Counted from the stretch's first letter, positions 44,862 to 53,817 are shown. The stretch: 64,000 nt of DNA from CAVXDY01 sp963760715 (GCA_963760715.1 CAVXDY010000001.1:1-64000), one strand, 5' to 3'. The notes: a model not told the origin generated them from the letters alone. Numbers and translations are program-made.

Positions 44862-46361
44862 ATGGGCTCGGATCCGACAACCCCGGGGACCACCCCGCAG
44901 CAGGGCGACCGCTCCCGCTGGATCGCCCTCTACGTCCTCTGCACCGGGATGCTCATGATCGTCCTCGACGTCACCGTCGTGAACGTGGCGCTGCCGTCGA
45001 TCCAGGACGACCTCGGCTTCTCGTCGTCGAGCCTCGCGTGGGTCGTCAACGCCTACCTCATCGCCTTCGGCGGCCTGCTGCTGCTCGCCGGCCGGTTCGG
45101 CGACCTCATCGGGCGCCGGACCGTCTTCCTGACCGGCCTGGCCGTCTTCACGGTGGCCTCCTTCCTGTGCGGGATCTCCCAGGGCGAGGTGCTGCTGGTG
45201 GGCGCCCGCTTCCTCCAGGGGATCGGGGGCGCGATGACCTCCGCGGTGATCCTGGGGATGATCGTGACGATGTTCCCCGAGCCCCGGGAGCAGGCCAAGG
45301 CGATCGGCGTCTTCGCCTTCGTCGCCTCCGCGGGCGGGTCGGTGGGCCTGCTGGTCGGCGGCGTCCTGACCCAGACGATCAGCTGGCACTGGATCTTCTT
45401 CGTCAACATCCCGATCGGCGTCGTGACGGCGGTGCTCGCCCTGCGCCTGCTCGACCGCGACACCGGGATCGGCTTCGGCGAGGGCGCGGCGGACATCCCG
45501 GGCGCCGTGCTGGTCACGAGCGCCCTGATGCTCCTCGTCTACACGATCGTCAAGCCGGCGGCCGAGGACGGGTGGACGGCCGGCGCCACCCTGGCGCTGG
45601 GCGGCCTCTCCCTGGCGCTGCTGGGGGCCTTCGTCGCCCGCGAGGCGACCGCCCGCAACCCCCTGATCCCCCTGCGGATCTTCCGGTCGCGCAACGTCAC
45701 CGGTGCGAACCTGGTGCAGGCCCTGTCGATCGCGGGGATGTTCGGGGTGTTCTTCCTGGGCGCGCTCTACCTCCAGCGGATCCTGGGCTACGACGCCCTC
45801 GAGACCGGCCTCGCGTTCCTGCCCGTCACGATCGTCATGGGGACCCTCTCGATCCGGTACTCCGAGCGGCTCATCATGCGCTACGGCGCCCGCACCCTGC
45901 TGCTGCCCGGCCTCGTGCTGATCGCGGCGGCGCTGGTGCTGTTCACGCGGGCGCCGGTGGACGGCGACTACTGGACCCACGTCTTCCCGGTGATGGTCCT
46001 GCTCGGCGCCGGCGCCGGCGTCTCCTTCCCGGCGCTCATGACGCTGGCGATGTCCGGCGCCACGCCGAGCGACGCGGGGCTCGCCTCCGGCCTGGTCAAC
46101 ACCACGGCTCAGATCGGCGCCGCGCTGGGCCTCGCCGTGCTGGCGACCCTGTCCGCGTCGCGCAGCGACGCCCTGATCGCCGACGGGGAGCCCACCGACG
46201 TCGCGCTCACCGGCGGATACCACCTCGCGTTCTGGATCGCCGCCGGCCTGGTGCTGGTGGCCATCGTCGTCGTGCTGACCGTCCTCCGGCCCGAGCCCCG
46301 GGCGGCCGCCGCCGGCGAGACGGAGGACGGCCTGGCGCGGGCGGACTCCGAGGCGGCATAG
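44862..46361 (+). CDS. DHA2-family MFS exporter
   Basis: This 499-residue proton antiporter has 14 predicted helices. LDVTVVNVALPSIQDDLGFS in helix 1, AGRFGDLIGRRTVFLTG as motif A, GARFLQGIGGAMTSAVILGM as motif B, and ASAGGSVGLLVGGVLTQTIS as motif C are clear. The helix 9-14 half includes GLASGLVNTTAQIGAALGLA. It starts 42 bases after the methyltransferase gene and may share its transcript; no regulator gene adjoins it. The substrate is unknown. Confidence 0.93.
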   Translation: MGSDPTTPGTTPQQGDRSRWIALYVLCTGMLMIVLDVTVVNVALPSIQDDLGFSSSSLAWVVNAYLIAFGGLLLLAGRFGDLIGRRTVFLTGLAVFTVASFLCGISQGEVLLVGARFLQGIGGAMTSAVILGMIVTMFPEPREQAKAIGVFAFVASAGGSVGLLVGGVLTQTISWHWIFFVNIPIGVVTAVLALRLLDRDTGIGFGEGAADIPGAVLVTSALMLLVYTIVKPAAEDGWTAGATLALGGLSLALLGAFVAREATARNPLIPLRIFRSRNVTGANLVQALSIAGMFGVFFLGALYLQRILGYDALETGLAFLPVTIVMGTLSIRYSERLIMRYGARTLLLPGLVLIAAALVLFTRAPVDGDYWTHVFPVMVLLGAGAGVSFPALMTLAMSGATPSDAGLASGLVNTTAQIGAALGLAVLATLSASRSDALIADGEPTDVALTGGYHLAFWIAAGLVLVAIVVVLTVLRPEPRAAAAGETEDGLARADSEAA

Positions 46362-46384
46362 CGGCCGCCCCGGCGCGAGCCGCG

Positions 46385-46777
46385 CTAGCGCGGCCCTCGC
46401 ACCGGGGTCGGGTGACCCTCCCCGTCCAGGGCCACCATCGTGAACGTGCCCACCGTGCAGAGCTCCCGCGTCCGGGTGACCGGGTCCTCGCGGTGCACGT
46501 CCACCCGCACGACCATGCTGGTACGCCCGTGCGACTCGACGTGCGCGAGCAGCTCCACGAGCTGGCCCTGGTGGATCGGCACGCGGAACTCGAGCTTGTC
46601 GACGGCGGCGGTCACGACGGCGGGCGTCCCCGCGTAGCGGAAGGCCGCGATGCCGGCCGCCTTGTCCATCCAGCCCATCAGGGTCCCGCCGTAGAGCGTT
46701 CCCAGGTGGTTCGTGTCGGGGGGGAAGACGAACTCGCAGATGCGCGTCTCGGCGGGCGGGCCGGCGGGCTCGCTCAC
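46385..46777 (-). CDS. Acyl-CoA thioesterase, hotdog fold
   Basis: This 130-residue thioesterase resembles the YciA/BACH group. The motif NHLGTLYGGTLMGWMDKAAG holds the catalytic Asp, and VELLAHVESHGRTSMVVRVD is the following strand pair. It hydrolyses acyl-CoA esters; chain length is unknown. Its ATG overlaps the stop of the RecQ gene (ATGA), so translation is likely coupled, although the functions seem unrelated. Confidence 0.9.
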   Translation of the reverse strand: MSEPAGPPAETRICEFVFPPDTNHLGTLYGGTLMGWMDKAAGIAAFRYAGTPAVVTAAVDKLEFRVPIHQGQLVELLAHVESHGRTSMVVRVDVHREDPVTRTRELCTVGTFTMVALDGEGHPTPVRGPR

Positions 46778-48795
46778 GTCTCCCCTCCCCGCGCGGCGAC
46801 GATCTCCAGCAGGCGCGGGCCGTGCGTCTCCATCAGCCAGGGCCCCACCCCGCGCACGGCCGACAGCTCGCGCTCCGACCCCGGGCGCGATCGCGCGACG
46901 CCCGCCAGCGTGCGGTTGGAGGCGACGCGGAACGCGGGCCAGCCGAGCTCGCCCGCCACCTCCGAGCGCCAGGCGCGCAGCGCGTCGTAGACCCGCCGCT
47001 CGTCCGCCGAGAGCCCCTCGGTGGCCGGTGGCGCCGACGCGGCGGCCGGCGCCGCGGCGGGACCGGCGACCAGGTCGACCGCGGGGCCGCAGCGGTCGCA
47101 GCAGCGCTCCTCGGGCAGGGGATCGGACGGGTCGCCGAAGTGGTCCAGGAACGCCTGGCGGCGGCAGGCGTCCGCGCGCACGTAGGCGACCGCCCGGTCG
47201 AGGCCGTCGTAGCGGCGGCGCAGCTCCGTGCGCACCTCGGCGTCCAGGTCGCGGCGCTGCTCGGACGTGAGGCGCGGCGCGGCCAGACGGCCCTCGCGCC
47301 CGCCCCCCGGCGCCCCGCGCTGCTCCAGGGCCCCCGCCCGCTCGGCGATGGCGAGTTGCACCCCGGTCTCGTCATCGACCTCGACCCGGTCCAGGTGGAA
47401 CCGGCCCTCGCCGTCGGCCCGGGCCGCCAGGCGGCCCACCAGGCGCTCCACGTCGGCCGGCTCGATGCGGGCGCGGGCGATGCGGCGCCGGATGGCCGCC
47501 TCGTCGGCCGGACCGGCGACGATGACGTGGCGGGCGGGGTCGCCGTCGCGCCCCGCCCGCCCGGCCTCCTGGTAGAGCTGCTCCAGCGAGTCGGGCAGGG
47601 CGGTGTGGACCACGAGGCGCACATCGGGGACGTTGACCCCCATCCCGAACGCGTTCGTGGCGGCCACGACCTGCGCGGAGCCCGAGGTGAACGCCTCCTG
47701 GGCCTCGGTGCGGTCCGTGCGGCCGGCGTGGTAGGCCACGGCGGCGTACCCGGAGGACCGCAGGAGCTCGGCCGTCTCGTCGGAGGCCCTGCGCGTGCCG
47801 CAGTAGACGATCGCCTTGCCCCCGCCCGCCGCCTCGAGCGCCGCGAGCATCGCGCCGCGCTTGCGGGCGACGGATCCCTTGCCCTCGACCCACAGCGCGT
47901 CGAAGGTGATGTTCGGGCGGTCGAAGCCGCCCACCACGGTGACCGGGCGGCGGAGCCCCAGGCGCCGGGCGATGTCGGCCTGCACGCGCGGCGTGGCCGT
48001 GGCGGTGAGCGCCATCGTGGGGGGCGACCCGATCTCCCCGCGGAACTGGCCCACGCGGCGGTAGTCGGGGCGGAACTCGTGGCCCCACTCCGAGACGCAG
48101 TGCGCCTCGTCCACCACCAGCAGGGCGATCGGCGACGCCGCGAGCGCCGCGCGGAAGCTCGCCGAGTGGAAGCGCTCGGGCGCCACGTAGAGCAGGGAGA
48201 ACGCCCCCGAGCGGGCCCCCTCGAGCGCGGCCCGCTGCCGCTCCTCGGGCATGTCGGAGTTGAGCGTGGCCGCCGCGACGCCGGCGCGCTCCAGCCCGGC
48301 GAGCTGGTCGGCCATCAGCGCGATGAGGGGCGACACGACCACGGTGAGCCCGGACAGCACGGCCGCGGGCGCCTGGTAGCAGAGCGACTTCCCCGAGCCC
48401 GTGGCCATGACCACCAGGGCGTCGCGTCCGGCCAGCCCGGCCGCGATCGCGCGGTCCTGGCCGGGGCGCAGGCGACGCACTCCGAGCAGCGCCAGGGCGG
48501 CCTCGAGCGGCTCGCCCGAGGGCGTCGCCCCGGGCTCCCCCGGAGCGGGGCGGCGGGCCACCAGGTCCGTGACCAGCTCCCCCAGCAGCCCGCGCTCCGC
48601 GGGCTCGAGACCCGGCCAGGCGGCGCGCAGCGCCGCGAGGGCGCGCTCGACGGCCCGGGCCGCCGCGGGCGATTCCGCCCCGGCGTGGGCCGCCGCCTCG
48701 ACCCATCGGGCGAGCTCGGAGAGTGGGCCCAGCGGGAGCCCCGACCCCGCGATCACGGCATACGGGGTCTCGATCTCTGCCGGTGCGGTGCCCAC
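46774..48795 (-). CDS. RecQ-family ATP-dependent DNA helicase
   Basis: This 673-residue 3'-5' helicase has an N-terminal extension of about 100 residues, then motif 0 LGVRRLRPGQDRAIAAGLAG, Walker A VMATGSGKSLCYQAPA, the DEAH box LLVVDEAHCVSEWGHEFRPD, motif III MALTATATP, and motif VI YQEAGRAGRDGDPARHV. The zinc-binding Cys cluster (CRRQAFLDHF then CCDRCG) and a C-terminal HRDC domain (DERRVYDALRAWRSEVAGEL) follow. All helicase motifs are intact. It acts in recombinational repair and replication restart. Confidence 0.93.
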   Translation of the reverse strand: MGTAPAEIETPYAVIAGSGLPLGPLSELARWVEAAAHAGAESPAAARAVERALAALRAAWPGLEPAERGLLGELVTDLVARRPAPGEPGATPSGEPLEAALALLGVRRLRPGQDRAIAAGLAGRDALVVMATGSGKSLCYQAPAAVLSGLTVVVSPLIALMADQLAGLERAGVAAATLNSDMPEERQRAALEGARSGAFSLLYVAPERFHSASFRAALAASPIALLVVDEAHCVSEWGHEFRPDYRRVGQFRGEIGSPPTMALTATATPRVQADIARRLGLRRPVTVVGGFDRPNITFDALWVEGKGSVARKRGAMLAALEAAGGGKAIVYCGTRRASDETAELLRSSGYAAVAYHAGRTDRTEAQEAFTSGSAQVVAATNAFGMGVNVPDVRLVVHTALPDSLEQLYQEAGRAGRDGDPARHVIVAGPADEAAIRRRIARARIEPADVERLVGRLAARADGEGRFHLDRVEVDDETGVQLAIAERAGALEQRGAPGGGREGRLAAPRLTSEQRRDLDAEVRTELRRRYDGLDRAVAYVRADACRRQAFLDHFGDPSDPLPEERCCDRCGPAVDLVAGPAAAPAAASAPPATEGLSADERRVYDALRAWRSEVAGELGWPAFRVASNRTLAGVARSRPGSERELSAVRGVGPWLMETHGPRLLEIVAARGGET

Positions 48796-48800
48796 CCCTC

Positions 48801-49811
48801 CTAGCCTGGCAGCCCCGGCGGACGCACCGGGCCCTCCCCCGCGCCGGTCGCCGCGATCGCCGCGGCGATCGCGTCCAGGTCCTCACCGGTCAGGGCGACG
48901 TCCGGCGCGTCGATCCACCCCTCCACCTGGGCCGGGCTGCGCGCGCCCACGATGGCCGCCGTCACCCCGGGCCATGCGAGGGTCCACGCGACCGCGACGG
49001 CGGCGACCGAGGCGCCGTGGCGCTCGGCGATGGGCCGCAGCGCGTCCTGGAGGGCGAGGTTGCGCGCGAGGGAGCGCCCGCGGAACTCGGGGAAGCCGCG
49101 GCGCCAGTCGCCCTCGTCGAGCGACGCCATCCGCTCCTTCGAGAAGCGCCCGGTCAGGAGGCCGCTCATCATCGGGCTGTACGCGATGACGCCGGTGCCG
49201 TTGTCGGCGCACCACGGGATCTCGACGGCCGCCACGCCGCGCTGGATGGCGTTGAACGGCGGCTGGAGGCTGTCCACGTGCATGATCGGCTCGATCCGCT
49301 CGAGCAGCGCGGCGTCGAAGTTGGAGACCCCGGCGAGCCGTACCTTGCCCTCGGCGACGAGGTCGGCCATCACCCCCCACGACTCCTCCACCGGCGTCCC
49401 CGTGTTCTCGTCGGGCCAGTGGAACTGGTAGAGGTCGATGGCCTCCACGCGCAGGCGGCGCAGGGAGTCCTCGCACTCCCGGCGGATGTGCTCCGGGCGC
49501 AGGTTGACGCGGGGCACGCCGTCGGCCTGGTCCTGCCAGACCATCCCGCACTTGGTGAACACCAGGGGACGGTCCGAGATGCCCTCGAGCGCCCGCGCCA
49601 CCACCTCCTCGGAGTGCCCGAGCCCGTAGACGGCGGCCGTGTCGATCCACGACACGCCGGCGTCGAGCGCCGCGTGGATCGCCGCGATCGAGGCCTCGTC
49701 GTCCTGGGGCCCCCATCCGAACGCCCAGTCGCCGCCCACCGCCCACGCGCCGAAGCCCACCGGGGTGATCTCGGGCCCCCTGCTGCCCAGCCTGCGTCCC
49801 TGCCACGCCAT
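48801..49811 (-). CDS. Aldo/keto reductase
   Basis: This 336-residue NADPH-dependent TIM-barrel oxidoreductase has the catalytic Asp-Tyr pair in VSWIDTAAVYGLGHSEEVVA, the Lys in PLVFTKCGMVWQD, and the His in LYQFHWPDENTGTP. The cofactor-binding end is WTLAWPGVTAAIVGARSPAQ. It resembles the YajO/IolS-like group. It begins 5 bases upstream of the RecQ gene region on the same strand but its role is unrelated as far as can be seen. Confidence 0.92.
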   Translation of the reverse strand: MAWQGRRLGSRGPEITPVGFGAWAVGGDWAFGWGPQDDEASIAAIHAALDAGVSWIDTAAVYGLGHSEEVVARALEGISDRPLVFTKCGMVWQDQADGVPRVNLRPEHIRRECEDSLRRLRVEAIDLYQFHWPDENTGTPVEESWGVMADLVAEGKVRLAGVSNFDAALLERIEPIMHVDSLQPPFNAIQRGVAAVEIPWCADNGTGVIAYSPMMSGLLTGRFSKERMASLDEGDWRRGFPEFRGRSLARNLALQDALRPIAERHGASVAAVAVAWTLAWPGVTAAIVGARSPAQVEGWIDAPDVALTGEDLDAIAAAIAATGAGEGPVRPPGLPG

Positions 49812-49853
49812 GTGAGCCTCCCTCGAGGTGCGGAGACTCCGACGCTACCCGGC

Positions 49854-50627
49854 TCAGGCGACGGCGGGCCCGCCGGCGGGCTTGGTGGCGCGGACGATGG
49901 CGCCGTGCATCCCGTCCTCCACCCGGTGCGTGAACGAGATGGAGACGTCCGTGAACCCGGCCTCCGCCAGCATGCGCTCGTACTCGCCGCGCGCCAGCGC
50001 CCCGGCGATGCACCCCGACCAGCTGCCGCGCTCGGCACGCTCGGCCGGGCTCAGCCCATCGCCGGCGACGACGTCGCTGATCCCGACGCGCCCGCCGGGG
50101 ACCAGGACGCGGAAGGCCTCTCGAAGCACCGACTCCTTGTCGGGCGAGAGGTTGACCACGCAGTTCGAGATCACCACGTCGACCGACTCCGCCGGGAGCG
50201 GGATCTCCTCGATGTGCCCCGCGAGGAATTCGACGTTCTCGGCCCCCGCCTCCCGGGCGTTGCGGCGGGCGAGCGCGAGCATCTCCTCGGTCATGTCGAG
50301 CCCGTAGACCCTCCCCGACGGGCCGACGCGACGTGCGGACAGCAGCACGTCGATGCCACCGCCGGATCCGAGGTCGAGGACGACCTCGCCCTCGGCCAGG
50401 TCCGCCACGGCGGTCGGGTTCCCGCACCCGAGGCTGGCGAGAAGGGCGGCTGCGGGCAGCTCGCCGCGCTCGCCCTCGTCGTAGAGCGCCGAGCCGAAGA
50501 CGGCCTCCGCCGGCTCGCCGCAGCAGGCTCCGTCGCCGCAGCCGCCGGCTCCGCCCGATGCCGCCTCGCGCGCCGCGGCCGCATAGCGCTCACGCACCCG
50601 GTCCCGAAGGCCGGACGCGGACCTCAC
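49854..50627 (-). CDS. arsM: Arsenite methyltransferase
   Basis: This 257-residue SAM-dependent enzyme methylates trivalent arsenic. The Cys-rich N-terminal motif CGDGACCGEP, the block ASLGCGNPTAVADLAEGE, the SAM loop VLDLGSGGGIDVLLSA, the Cys in VVISNCVVNLSPDKESVLRE, and the Cys in SWSGCIAGALARGEYE are all arsenite methyltransferase hallmarks and include the three arsenic-binding cysteines. GTG 50627 is chosen because its GTGA overlaps the arsR stop. It is coexpressed with arsR. No arsenite pump gene is nearby. Confidence 0.93.
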   Translation of the reverse strand: MRSASGLRDRVRERYAAAAREAASGGAGGCGDGACCGEPAEAVFGSALYDEGERGELPAAALLASLGCGNPTAVADLAEGEVVLDLGSGGGIDVLLSARRVGPSGRVYGLDMTEEMLALARRNAREAGAENVEFLAGHIEEIPLPAESVDVVISNCVVNLSPDKESVLREAFRVLVPGGRVGISDVVAGDGLSPAERAERGSWSGCIAGALARGEYERMLAEAGFTDVSISFTHRVEDGMHGAIVRATKPAGGPAVA

Positions 50628-51016
50628 GGGTCGCAGCACGACGCGGCCTCCTTCGACGGCGAGGCCCCGACCCACACGCCGAAGTCGGCCAGAGCATCGG
50701 GCAGGACGTAGTAGTAGGCCCACAGCCCCCTCCGCTCCGAATCGACCAGGCCGGCCTCACGCAGCACCTTCAGGTGGTGCGAGACGGTCGATTGCCCGAC
50801 GTCGAAGAGCGGGGTGAGCTCACAGACGCAGACCTTCCCGGCGTGCTTTCGCAGGACGTCGATCAGCTGGAGGCGGATCGGGTCGCCCAGGGCCTTCGCG
50901 ACCACCGCCAGGCGCTCCGCCTCGGCGCGCTCGACGTCGGGGTGGACGATCGGCTCGCAGCACGGCTCCCCCGCCGGGCGCTTCTGCTTCGGGGAGAGCT
51001 GGAGATCGACCGCCAT
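50624..51016 (-). CDS. arsR: ArsR-family metalloregulator
   Basis: This 130-residue winged-helix repressor has the DNA-binding helix DVGQSTVSHHLKVLREAGLV and a metal-sensing site GKVCVCELTPLF (CxC in the alpha3 helix). Extra Cys pairs occur at both ends, GEPCCEPIVHP and AASCCDP, which could join the arsenic site. ATG 51016 is chosen because it sits immediately behind a good promoter. It should repress arsRM, and perhaps divergent arsC, until arsenite binds. Confidence 0.92.
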   Translation of the reverse strand: MAVDLQLSPKQKRPAGEPCCEPIVHPDVERAEAERLAVVAKALGDPIRLQLIDVLRKHAGKVCVCELTPLFDVGQSTVSHHLKVLREAGLVDSERRGLWAYYYVLPDALADFGVWVGASPSKEAASCCDP

Positions 51017-51052
51017 CGATCTATTACTATCGATTGAACCGACACCTGTCAA
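51014..51052 (-). promoter_or_regulatory. arsR promoter and operator, probably leaderless
   Basis: On the minus strand TTGACA (51047-51052) and TAGTAA (51024-51029) are separated by exactly 17 bases. The palindrome ATCGAT-N8-ATCGAT (51015-51034) covers the -10 box and touches the ATG at 51016. The expected transcription start falls at or within a base or two of the ATG, so the transcript would be leaderless. Bound ArsR would block polymerase directly. Confidence 0.7.
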
Positions 51053-51095
51053 TGGAATACTCTGGCGGCGCTCATCGAGCGCGAGGAGGCGCCGT

Positions 51096-51533
51096 ATGAC
51101 TCAGCCCGTGGCCCGGGATCGCCCCGAGATCCTCTACGTCTGCGTCCACAACGCGGGCCGCTCCCAGATGGCGGCGCTCCTCACGACTCACCTCGCCGCC
51201 GACCGGGTCGTCGTGCGGTCGGCCGGCTCCGATCCCGCCGACCACGTGAACCCCCTGGTGGTGGAGGCGATGGCCGAGGTGGGGCTCGACATGTCCGCCG
51301 CGTTCCCGAGACTCCTCACGAACGAGGCCGTCCGGGCCGCGGACGCGGTGATCACGATGGGCTGCGGCGACGCCTGTCCCATCTATCCGGGCAAGCGGTA
51401 CGAGGACTGGGACCTCCCCGATCCCGCGGAGGCGACGACGCTCGACGAGGTCCGCGCGATCCGCGAGCAGATCCGAGGCCGCGTCGTGGTCCTGCTCGGC
51501 GATCTGGGCGTTCCGACGGCGCGCGTGCCCTGA
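51096..51533 (+). CDS. arsC: Arsenate reductase, thioredoxin-coupled LMW-PTPase fold
   Basis: This 145-residue enzyme reduces arsenate to arsenite. The catalytic loop is ILYVCVHNAGRSQMAALL (CX5R-S), and the redox Cys pair is in ITMGCGDACPIYPGKRYEDW with the DP loop DLPDPAEATT. All three cysteines needed for the thioredoxin- or mycothiol-linked cycle are present. ATG 51096 follows GAGGAGGCGCC. It is divergent from arsR-arsM, giving a reduction-then-methylation arsenic detoxification set. Confidence 0.93.
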   Translation: MTQPVARDRPEILYVCVHNAGRSQMAALLTTHLAADRVVVRSAGSDPADHVNPLVVEAMAEVGLDMSAAFPRLLTNEAVRAADAVITMGCGDACPIYPGKRYEDWDLPDPAEATTLDEVRAIREQIRGRVVVLLGDLGVPTARVP

Positions 51534-51604
51534 GCTCGCCCATCGTTCGGTAAAGGGCGCGCACACGCGCCAGGAGGACCGGCGCCGAGGGCGAAGAGAA
51601 CGGC

Positions 51605-53086
51605 GTGAGGCTCGTTCCAGGAGAGGCGTTCGGGCGCTACCGCATCGAGGCGGAGATCGGCCGCGGCGGCCAGGCGGTGGTCTACCGCGCGACGCAGGTC
51701 GACCTGGACCGCCAGGTGGCCCTGAAGGTGTTCGACGACGGCTACCTGCAGCGATCGGGGGCCGCGGAGCGCTTCCGCCGCGAGGCGATCGCCGCGGGGC
51801 GCCTCGAGCACCCCCGGATCGTGCCGGTCTACGACGCCGGCGAGATCGGCGGGCGGGCCTTCATCTCCATGCGCCTGGTGCCCGGCGACACGCTGGCCGA
51901 GCGCGTGGCCCGCACCGGGCCGCTGCCGCGCGCCGAGGCGCTCGACGTCCTGTCGGACATCGCCGAGGCGCTCGACTTCGCCCACGCCAACGGCACGGTC
52001 CACCGCGATGTCAAGCCCGCCAACATCCTGCTGGAGCCCGGCGGCGCATGGCTGAGCGACTTCGGGCTCGTGCGCCTCGACGACATGCCCGGCCTCACCC
52101 GCCGCGGCGACTGGCTGGGCACGCCCGAGTACGTCTCCCCCGAGCAGGTGGAGGGCGACCCCGCCACCCAGGGCTCCGACGTCTACGCCCTCGCAGCCGT
52201 GGCGTTCGAGGCCCTCACCGGCCGGCCGCCGTTCCTCCGGCGCGAGCCGAGCGCGATCCTGCTCGCCCACGTGCGCGACGCGCGCCCGCGCGCCTCCGAG
52301 GTCCGCCCGGGGCTGCCCCCGGCCCTCGACGCGGCCCTGGCGCGCGGGCTCGCCGTCGACCCCGCCGAGCGCCCGGCGAGCGCGCGGGATCTGGTCGAGT
52401 CGCTGGCCGAGGCCCTCGACGGCGCGTCCGAGCCCCCCGCGGTCGTGCCCGCGCCGGTGCCCATGGCCCTCGCCGCGGTCCCGGCGGAGGGGGATGACGA
52501 CCCCTGGAACGCCGCGCTCGCGCGCTTCGCCGATCTCGAGCCGACCCGCACCGCGGCCGACTCCCCCACGCAGGCGCTCGGGGTGCGCGGGCGGCGCAAC
52601 CCGCTCCTCGCCAGCCGCGATCTGCTGACGGCCGCCGCCGTGGCGGGGGCGCTCCTGCTGATCGGCGTGGGCGTGGGCGGCTGGCTCATCGGAACCTCCA
52701 GCGCCGACGCCTCGGGGGCCGAGGCGCGCGGGTTCCAGGAGGGCGCCAGCCAGGGCAAGCAGTCGGGCTTCACCGACGGGCGCGCCCAGGGCCGGGTCGA
52801 GGGGCGCAGGGCCGGCAAGGCCGAGGGCCTGAAGCAGGGTCGCGCCGACGGGCTCAAGACGGGCAGGGCCCAGGGGCTGGCCGAGGGTCGCACGGAGGGC
52901 CGGGCGGCGGGCATCGCCGAGGGCCGGTCCGCCGCCCTCGCCGGGCTCACCCCGGGCGGCTGGTACGTCGTGCGCGTGGGCAGCGACGCCGCCGGGCCGG
53001 TCGTCTCCAGCCCGACCTCCATCTCCCCCGACGCCAGCCAGTGCTACACGGTCAGCGGCGGGACGGTGCTCAGCGGGCACTGCTGA
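51605..53086 (+). CDS. Membrane serine/threonine protein kinase with glycine-periodic extracellular tail
   Basis: This 493-residue PknB-like kinase has the glycine loop IGRGGQAVVYRATQVDLD, Lys in RQVALKVF, catalytic loop VHRDVKPANILLEPGG (about residue 134), DFG in WLSDFGLVRLDD, and the APE-like GTPEYVSPEQV. A helix at about 338-362 (AAAVAGALLLIGVGVGGWLI) should cross the membrane. Outside it, residues 374-442 carry Gly at every fourth position for some 17 repeats (e.g. GRAQGRVEGRRAGKAEG), then a short Cys-containing tail (SQCYTVSGG...GHC). PASTA domains are absent. GTG 51605 is used. Confidence 0.92.
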   Translation: MRLVPGEAFGRYRIEAEIGRGGQAVVYRATQVDLDRQVALKVFDDGYLQRSGAAERFRREAIAAGRLEHPRIVPVYDAGEIGGRAFISMRLVPGDTLAERVARTGPLPRAEALDVLSDIAEALDFAHANGTVHRDVKPANILLEPGGAWLSDFGLVRLDDMPGLTRRGDWLGTPEYVSPEQVEGDPATQGSDVYALAAVAFEALTGRPPFLRREPSAILLAHVRDARPRASEVRPGLPPALDAALARGLAVDPAERPASARDLVESLAEALDGASEPPAVVPAPVPMALAAVPAEGDDDPWNAALARFADLEPTRTAADSPTQALGVRGRRNPLLASRDLLTAAAVAGALLLIGVGVGGWLIGTSSADASGAEARGFQEGASQGKQSGFTDGRAQGRVEGRRAGKAEGLKQGRADGLKTGRAQGLAEGRTEGRAAGIAEGRSAALAGLTPGGWYVVRVGSDAAGPVVSSPTSISPDASQCYTVSGGTVLSGHC

Positions 53087-53804
53087 GGCGCGCGGCCGTC
53101 CGCGACTCAAACGGCGGCAGCAGGCCGCGCGCCCGCAGATGGCTCACGATGGCGGTCGAGACCGCGGTCGCGATCAGGTCGGTGCGTGACAGGAACGGGT
53201 CGTCGAGCGGCGGGGCGCCGGCCTCCAGGATGACGCGGGCGCCCGCGCGCGTGCGGTAGAAGCCGTAGTAGCGGGTCATCCGCCGGTTCCCGGAGCGCGG
53301 CTCGACCCCGCCGAACGTGGCGCGGGCGCCGAAGCGTGGCGTGTGGATGCGGCCGAACGTGGACGCCAGGCGCGCGGCGAGGTCGGCGGAGCGGCGCTCC
53401 ACGGCCGGCGTCACCACGGTGGCGGGGCGGTGCGGGGCGCTGTCGGGGTACGGGGCCGACGCCGGCGCGCCGCTCCCCTCGCCGTGGTACCAGTTCTCGG
53501 ACAGGCCCGTGAACGCGTGGCCGATGCCGGCCCGCCCCCCGGCCGCGTCGTGGTGGAGGCTGATGAAGACGGCGCCGCGGGCCGCCAGCGGCGTCACCAG
53601 CCCGGGGGTGCGCCGCGCGTCCACCCCGGCCGCCTCCAGCCGCGCCACGACGCGCGTCGCGAGCCGCGTGGTGAAGCCGATCTCCGACCCGAAGGGGCCG
53701 CCGCCGGCTCCGGTCTGGTCGCGGTAGCCGGGCTCCCGGGGAGCCTCGTGGCCGGCCTGCACCCACACGATCGGGGGCGGCGGCGCTGCCTGGACGGCGA
53801 CCAT
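53070..53804 (-). CDS. N-acetylmuramoyl-L-alanine amidase-like protein (Amidase_3)
   Basis: This 244-residue zinc amidase-like protein has WVQAGHEAPREPGYRD with the first His, GGPFGSEIGFTTRLATRVVA with the Glu, VFISLHHDAAGGRAGIGHAF with the second His, and ARVILEAGAPPLDD with the catalytic Glu. The fold cleaves the lactyl-peptide bond of peptidoglycan. No signal peptide is evident at the start MVAVQAAPPPPIVW, which is unusual. It overlaps the convergent kinase gene by 17 bases. Confidence 0.85.
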   Translation of the reverse strand: MVAVQAAPPPPIVWVQAGHEAPREPGYRDQTGAGGGPFGSEIGFTTRLATRVVARLEAAGVDARRTPGLVTPLAARGAVFISLHHDAAGGRAGIGHAFTGLSENWYHGEGSGAPASAPYPDSAPHRPATVVTPAVERRSADLAARLASTFGRIHTPRFGARATFGGVEPRSGNRRMTRYYGFYRTRAGARVILEAGAPPLDDPFLSRTDLIATAVSTAIVSHLRARGLLPPFESRTAARLSSAR

Positions 53805-53817
53805 TCCCGGTCACACT

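Noticed and set aside
46822..48804. Long plus-strand frame antisense to RecQ
   Set aside because: The RecQ motifs on the minus strand are complete; this frame is a GC-driven shadow.
52723..52935. Tandem DNA repeat from assembly error in the kinase tail
   Set aside because: The codons vary from repeat to repeat while Gly spacing is kept, which points to protein-level selection.
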